A stretch of 11,934 nucleotides of DNA from JAWXCM01 sp034408745 (GTDB lineage: Bacteria; Acidobacteriota; Terriglobia; Bryobacterales; Bryobacteraceae). The notes below the pieces were generated by a model. That model saw only the letters and a program-made list of their open reading frames with translations, was not told the origin of the DNA and did no database searches. The position numbers and the translations under genes were made by a program. Of this stretch, positions 7,967-11,934 are shown in pieces (position 1 is the stretch's first letter; the number at the start of each line of letters is the position of its first letter). The DNA is taken from NCBI GenBank assembly GCA_034408745.1, contig JAWXCM010000311.1:1-11934 (forward strand), given 5' to 3'.

Positions 7967-10680
7967 ATGAAACTCAGCCTTGCCGCGGGAGTGTGCCTGT
8001 TGTCCGCCACCCTGACCACTGCCCAGTCGCTGCCGACTGGCGTCAAGCGAATCACCAGTCTGGAAGGCATTACGGAATACCGGCTCGACAACGGGCTCAC
8101 GGTCCTTCTCTTTCCAGATCCTTCGAAACAGACCATCACTGTCAACATGACGTACCTTGTCGGCTCGCGCCACGAGGGTTACGGCGAGACCGGAATGGCG
8201 CATCTTCTCGAGCACATGCTGTTCCGCGCACACCCTCCCATCCTAAGATGCAGGAAGAGTTCAGAAAGTACGGAGCTCGTGTGAATGGCAGCACCAGCCC
8301 CGACCGTACCAACTACTACGAAACTTTTCCGGCAAACGACGAGAATTTGCGCTGGGCTCTGGGGCTGGAAGCGGACCGGATGGTGAACTCGTACGTTTCG
8401 AAAGCCGATCTGGACCAGGAAATGACGGTGGTCCGGAACGAGTTTGAACGCGGGGAAAATGAGCCGTTTCGGGTGCTGAGCCAGCGGACGATGTCGGCGG
8501 CGTTCCTGTGGCACAACTATGGGAAGTCGACGATTGGGGCCAAATCGGATCTGGAGAATGTCCCGGTGGAGCGGCTGCGCGAGTTCTACCGCAAGTACTA
8601 CCAGCCCGACAATGCAGTGCTGGTGGTTGCGGGGAACCTGGACGAGGCAAAGACGATCGCCATGGTGGCCGAGACGGCGGGGAAGCTGCCGCGTCCCGCG
8701 CGTCAACTGGAGCGGACCTACACGCTGGATCCGGATCAGGACGGCGAGCGCACGATTACGGTGCGTCGCGTTGGAGATCTGCAGGCAGTGCAGGTGCTGT
8801 ATCGCACGCCGGACGGAGCGCATGCGGATTTGCCTGCGATTGACGTGCTGGCCGATATTCTGTCCGCCACTCCGTCAGGTCGACTGCACAAGGCGCTGGT
8901 CGAGACGAAGATGGCGGCTTCGGTGAATGGTGGGGCTCGGATGACGAATGAGCCTGGGGTGATGTCGTTCACAGCAACGCTGCGCAAAGAGGGCGATCTG
9001 AAGGCGGCTCGCGAGACGCTGATTCGCGTGGTGCAGGACATTGTGAAAGAGCCTCCCACAAAGGACGAAGTGGACCGCGTTCGGAATGCCTCGCTGTCGC
9101 AGCTGGAGCGAGGGCTGACGGACAGCGACCGGCTGGGGCTGGCGCTGAGTGAGACGATCGCGCGGGGCGACTGGCGGCTGGTGTTCCGGTTCCGCGAGGA
9201 TTTGAAGAAGGTCACTCCGGAGGACGTGGTCCGGGTAGCGAAGGCGTATCTGAAAGAAGACAACCGGACTGTCGGCATGTTCATTCCGGTGGATAAGCCG
9301 GATCGCGCGATTATTCCTCCGGTGACGGACCGTGCGCTGGCGCTGAAAGACTTCAGGCTGGACACGGCGGTGACGGAAGGCGAGACGTTCGACGCCACTC
9401 CGGAGAATATCGAGAAGCGGCTGATTCGGGCGTCGCTGCCTGTGGGGATGAAGCTGCAGTTGCTGCCCAAGAAGACTCGCGGGAATACGGTGACGGCGCT
9501 GATTTCGCTCCGGTTCGGCGATGTGGAGAATACGCGCGGGTTGCGCACGGTTGGCTCGATGGCCGGCAGTATGCTCTCGCGCGGGACGGCGAAGCATACG
9601 CGGCAGCAGTTCCGCGAGGAGTTCGACAAGCTGCGGGCTCGGGTTCAGGTGAATGGCGGGCCGAACAGCGCGGTCGTATCCATTGAGACGACCCGGGATA
9701 ATCTGGCAGCCACGCTCCGGCTGGCAGCCGAGGAGCTGACTTCAGCCACGTTCCCGTCGAGCGAGTATGAGCAGTTGAAGCAGAGCATGCTGGCGATGGC
9801 GGAGCGGCGTCGGAGTGAACCAGCGAGTCTGGTGAGTATCGCGCTGAGCCGCCATCTGAATCCGTGGCCGGTGGAGGATATTCGCTATACGCCGACTGTG
9901 GAAGAAGAGATGGCCGAGATCAAAGCGGTCACTCTGGAGCAGATTCAGAAGTTCCACAAGTCGTTCTATGGGGCTTCGAATGGGAGTTTGACTGTGGTCG
10001 GCGACCATGATCCGGCGCAGGTCCAGGCGCTGGCGGGCGAGCTGTTTGGGAACTGGAAGAGCCCGTCGAAGTATGCCCGGCTCACGTCGGGCTATCACGA
10101 GGTGAAGCCGGTCAACGAGAGTATTGAGACGCCGGACAAGGCTAACGCGAATTTCTCGGCTGGCACGCTGATTCCGGTTGGGGATGAGCACCGGGATTAC
10201 CCGGCATTTACCATCGCTAATTTTATTTTTGGCGGCGGGATGTCGAGCCGGTTATTCCAGACTGTTCGGACTAAGGAAGGGCTTAGTTACAGCGTGCGGT
10301 CCGGGTATGTGCCGTCGAGTAAGCAGGACTGGGCGGAGTTTGAGATTTCGGCGATCTCGGCTCCTCAGAATACGCCCAGGGTGGAGGCGGTGGTTAAGGC
10401 GGAGATTGAGAAGGCTCGGACGGCGGGGTTCACTGAGACGGAACTGGCTGAGGCTCGGAATGGATATCTGCAGAACCGGGCTGTACAGCGGTCTCAGGAT
10501 GCGTCGCTGGCCGGGATGTTGTCGATGCAGGAGCGGTTTGACCGGACTATGATTTGGCAGGCTGAGGTGGACAGGAAGATCGGGGCTTTGACGCTGGAGC
10601 AGGTGAATGCGGCTTTTCGGAAGTATGTGGATGCCTCTAAGTTGTCTTATGTGAAGGGTGGGGATTTTAGTAAGAAGTAG
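7967..10680 (+). CDS. Secreted two-domain M16 zinc peptidase, frameshifted near base 8228
   Basis: This is an exported insulinase/pitrilysin-family (M16) peptidase. The ATG at 7967 follows AAAGGGG (7954-7960) by six bases. A signal peptide spans residues 1-19, and the first domain carries the zinc motif HLLEH (His79, Glu82, His83). Right after MLFR the frame breaks: the bases read CGCGCACACCC where CGCGGCACACCC would give the family sequence FRGTPSHP. Adding one G near 8228 joins both frames into 904 residues, and the third zinc ligand becomes Glu159 in NEFERGENEP, 76 residues after His83, as expected. The second domain lacks HxxEH but has the usual GLSYSVRSGY segment. As written, the gene would not yield a full enzyme; the long downstream frame has a nonsense amino end if read from 7930. 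A sequencing or assembly error and a genuine recent mutation are both possible. Confidence 0.88.
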
Positions 10681-10686
10681 CTTTGC

Positions 10687-10706
10687 GGCGGACGCCCACG
10701 TCCGCC
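10687..10706 (+). terminator. GC-rich hairpin after the M16 gene
   Basis: GGCGGACG (10687-10694) pairs with CGTCCGCC (10699-10706) around the tetraloop CCCA, beginning six bases after the M16 stop codon. The stem is perfect and very stable, and the position fits a terminator, but no T tract follows. Confidence 0.55.
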
Positions 10707-10723
10707 CACAACGGAACCCTAAG

Positions 10724-10764
10724 ACGGAGTCTTCCCCCCGGTCATTCCGACGGTCGAACTCCGT
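10724..10764. repeat. Spaced inverted repeat ACGGAGT / ACTCCGT
   Basis: Seven-base arms at 10724-10730 and 10758-10764 are separated by 27 bases that contain a run of six C and two copies of CGGTC. It could be a second, weaker stem downstream of the M16 gene. No function can be assigned. Confidence 0.3.
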
Positions 10765-10832
10765 TCCTTTCCAAAATCCTTCACCCTTTCCTCATCGAAA
10801 CTGGCGGTAATCAACAGCTGAGGGTTCGGCTA

Positions 10833-10960
10833 TTCCTCCGCAGGCCACTCGCCGATGCTGTCGTACGTCACCTGATACGCCGCGTTATGTTATTCACAAG
10901 AATGTCGAGCCTCCCCAGCTCCTTAGCCGTGCGCTCGACAATCTCCCGGCAGTGCGCTCC
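10833..10960 (-). pseudogene. Relic of a short-chain dehydrogenase/reductase (SDR) gene
   Basis: Reading the minus strand from 10960 gives GAHCREIVERTAKELGRL then DILVNN, the classical SDR segment that ends in the NNAG-type motif. The frame then breaks. In another frame it resumes as NAAYQVTYDSIGEWPAEE, the normal continuation in YghA-like SDRs, and ends at a TAG at 10832-10830. The break is a tandem duplication: ATAACATAAC on the minus strand (10893-10884). Removing one 5-base copy restores LVNNAAYQ. The cofactor-binding amino end (GxxxGxG), the catalytic YxxxK region and the carboxyl end are missing, so about 43 codons of a normally 250-290 codon gene remain. Residues PNPQLL just after the stop (10829 downward) faintly resemble a later P-x-P-x-LL segment of the same subfamily, suggesting internal deletions. 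It is clearly nonfunctional. Confidence 0.75.
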
Positions 10961-11036
10961 GAAGCCCTTATAGGAATCCTCGCCATGATCTTGCTTCTGC
11001 CGCATCTCGCTTTCGCATAACTCATAACCGTGGATT

Positions 11037-11075
11037 GGTATTGACAAACGGTATTGTTAGTACTCATTTCTTAGT
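11037..11075 (+). promoter_or_regulatory. Putative promoter and operator of the blaI-M56 operon
   Basis: TTGACA at 11041-11046 is a perfect -35 hexamer. At 17-base spacing the -10 position (11064-11069, TCATTT) is poor, but would place the transcript start at 11076, the A of the blaI ATG; there is no Shine-Dalgarno sequence, so a leaderless mRNA is possible. Around the -35 lies an imperfect dyad, TGACAA (11042-11047) and TTGTTA (11054-11059). There are also direct repeats GGTATTG (11037 and 11050) and TTAGTA (11057 and 11071). BlaI-family repressors bind dyads with ACA/TGT cores, so autoregulation here is plausible but unproven. Confidence 0.45.
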
Positions 11076-11450
11076 ATGAGAACGAAGACGCAGGGACTCA
11101 CTGAGCAGGAACTGGAGATCATGAAGATCGTCTGGTCCCGCGAGACAGCCACAGTGCGCGACGTGTACGAGGCGCTGCTCGAACACCGCAAGATCGCCTA
11201 CACCACCGTGATGACCATGATGGGCGTGCTGGAAACCAAGGGCCACCTGAAGAAAACGTCGAGTGAGAAGGCGCATGTCTATCAGCCCGTGCGGCCGAAG
11301 CACGAGGTGCTTGGCGGCATGGTCAGTGAGTTCGTGGCCCGCGTGTTCAACGGCTCCGCCAAACCTCTGCTGATGCATCTGGTCGAGAACGATCAGGTCA
11401 GCCCGGAAGAAATCGAAGAAATCCGCCGGATGTTGAGGAAGAAGTCATGA
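11076..11450 (+). CDS. BlaI/MecI-family winged-helix transcriptional repressor
   Basis: This 124-residue protein matches the BlaI/MecI/CopY family in length and plan. The winged-helix DNA-binding part spans about residues 7-72 and shows LTEQELEIMKIVWSRETATV, RDVYEALLEHRKIAYTTVMT, the recognition-helix region IAYTTVMTMMGVLETKGHLK, and the wing KTSSEKAHVYQPV. The remaining residues form the helical dimerisation tail (FVARVFNGSAKPLLMHLVEN, SPEEIEEIRRML). Such repressors silence their own operon and target genes until cleaved or released through a BlaR1/MecR1-type membrane protease. Its stop overlaps the following M56-like gene by four bases (ATGA), the usual arrangement. The ligand or stress sensed is unknown, and no beta-lactamase gene is nearby, so the gene symbol blaI is not applied. 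Confidence 0.93.
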   Translation: MRTKTQGLTEQELEIMKIVWSRETATVRDVYEALLEHRKIAYTTVMTMMGVLETKGHLKKTSSEKAHVYQPVRPKHEVLGGMVSEFVARVFNGSAKPLLMHLVENDQVSPEEIEEIRRMLRKKS

Positions 11451-11854
11451 TTCCGAACCTTCTTGCGTGGGTTGCCCAAACAACGATCCTCGTGGCGGTT
11501 GCGGTGCTCTCACCCATGCTACTGCGAGTGCGAAATCCCCGCGTCGATCTGCTCCTTTCACAGGGAGTCCTGCTCGCGATGCTGTTGCTGCCATTCCTGC
11601 AGCCATGGACAGTCCCGTCCGCGCCCGCCGGACCGCTCCTCGCCATCGAGCCCTCCGCCCGCGCACCAAAACGGTCCGCTCCAGCGCAGCCCCTGCCTCT
11701 GCCCCAGCCCGAAGCCGTACTCATCGGAGGAGTTGTCCTGCGTCTGGCCTGGCTCGCCGCAGGGCTGGCGAGGCTCCTCAGATACCGCAGGAGCGCGCAG
11801 CCCGTCGCCCCGGACATCGAAGCCGAAGATCTAACCGCAATACTCTTCACTTAA
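11447..11854 (+). CDS. Truncated BlaR1/MecR1-like (M56) membrane sensor, N-terminal part
   Basis: The ATG at 11447 overlaps the repressor stop (ATGA), and GAGGA at 11435-11439 provides a ribosome site seven bases upstream. The 135 residues hold an amino-terminal membrane segment (about 5-26), a second (about 35-52), a proline/alanine-rich linker (about 53-88) and a third segment (about 89-110) followed by the basic RLLRYRRSAQP typical of M56 sensors paired with BlaI. Full-length relatives run several hundred residues further and contain the HExxH zinc protease site, which is absent. The frame stops at 11852-11854 just after AILFT, and neither other plus-strand frame up to 11934 continues an M56 protein. 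The gene thus appears truncated by joined foreign or rearranged DNA rather than by a simple frameshift. The repressor may no longer be inducible through it. Confidence 0.75.
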   Translation: MIPNLLAWVAQTTILVAVAVLSPMLLRVRNPRVDLLLSQGVLLAMLLLPFLQPWTVPSAPAGPLLAIEPSARAPKRSAPAQPLPLPQPEAVLIGGVVLRLAWLAAGLARLLRYRRSAQPVAPDIEAEDLTAILFT

Positions 11855-11934
11855 CGATCTGGATGGCCGCAAGGATGTCGATGTGGGGTGAGCGCTTATA
11901 GCCGCGGCGCAGGGGGAAGTTACTCATCTTCCGC
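11847..11934 (-). CDS. Unidentified carboxyl-terminal coding fragment, runs off the window
   Basis: The minus strand is open from the window edge (11934) to a TGA at 11849-11847. It encodes residues ending in FPLRRGYKRSPHIDILAAIQ and then IVK. An ATG at 11927 would allow only 26 residues, so this is more likely the end of a longer gene outside the window, or a chance frame. The stop sits within the last codons of the truncated M56 gene, exactly at the suspected junction. I do not recognise the family. Confidence 0.3.
   Translation of the reverse strand, partial: RKMSNFPLRRGYKRSPHIDILAAIQIVK

Larger units (their letters stand above)
10681..11075. other. Gene-poor gap of about 395 bases
   Basis: No intact gene is supported here. 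The stretch holds the hairpin after the M16 gene, a spaced inverted repeat, the decayed dehydrogenase fragment on the minus strand and the promoter/operator region of the blaI-like gene. A 96-codon plus-strand frame (10683-10973) lies across the relic and has no coding character that I recognise. Confidence 0.7.

Noticed and set aside
7930..8229. Amino end of a 916-codon frame beginning with TTG at 7930
   Set aside because: Its first hundred residues are out of frame with the M16 signal peptide and zinc motif; the real start is ATG 7967 with a strong ribosome site, and the frames merge after about 8228.
8222..8235. Programmed -1 frameshift in the M16 gene
   Set aside because: A -1 shift would join the frames, but there is no slippery heptamer, and adding one G gives the exact family sequence. 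Deletion or read error explains it better.
10683..10973. 96-codon plus-strand frame after the M16 gene
   Set aside because: It runs through the hairpin and antisense to the SDR relic, with no ribosome site and no recognisable protein features.
11467..11901. Alternative plus-strand frames over the M56 gene
   Set aside because: They are Ser/Arg/Pro-rich shadow frames; the frame at 11447 has the membrane segments, the coupled start and the ribosome site.

Overview
The window looks like chromosomal DNA of a GC-rich Gram-negative bacterium. Three lipid A genes (fabZ, lpxA, lpxI) imply an outer membrane with lipopolysaccharide. LpxI in place of LpxH, a BlaI-type repressor paired with an M56-type membrane protein, a PGPGW small membrane protein and a two-domain M16 peptidase together suggest an acidobacterium of the Solibacter/Bryobacter type. 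That placement is inference from gene content; no rRNA or other phylogenetic marker was available.

Layout. (1) Bases 1-551, minus: the first 183 codons of an M20 zinc carboxypeptidase whose 3' end lies outside the window. (2) Bases 575-2610, plus: fabZ-lpxA-lpxI, tightly packed, divergent from the M20 gene across a 23-base gap that seems to hold overlapping promoters. (3) Bases 2673-7936, minus: a five-gene run read in the order PGPGW protein, uvrA, CPBP protease, mtnA, TlpA-like thioredoxin, with 4-base stop/start overlaps at two joints. It converges on lpxI across a hairpin. (4) Bases 7967-10680, plus: a secreted M16 peptidase whose reading frame is broken by one apparently missing base just after the HxxEH zinc motif. 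(5) Bases 10681-11075: no intact gene; a hairpin, a decayed short-chain dehydrogenase fragment on the minus strand, and the promoter/operator region of the next operon. (6) Bases 11076-11854, plus: blaI-like repressor overlapping a BlaR1/M56-like gene that stops after 135 codons. An unidentified minus-strand reading frame abuts the truncation point and runs out of the window.

How the genes work together. FabZ supplies the acyl chain elongation cycle. LpxA makes the first acylation step of lipid A and LpxI the fourth, removing UMP from UDP-diacylglucosamine. The uvrA operon mixes DNA repair, methionine salvage, a membrane protease and a periplasmic thiol protein, with no evident single pathway. 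BlaI and the M56 protein would normally form a sensor-protease/repressor pair, but the sensor here lacks its protease domain.

The main surprises are signs of gene decay in the right-hand third: the M16 frameshift, the dehydrogenase relic disrupted by a 5-base tandem duplication, and the truncated M56 gene. I found no convincing new biological system, CRISPR array, tRNA, rRNA or intact mobile element.
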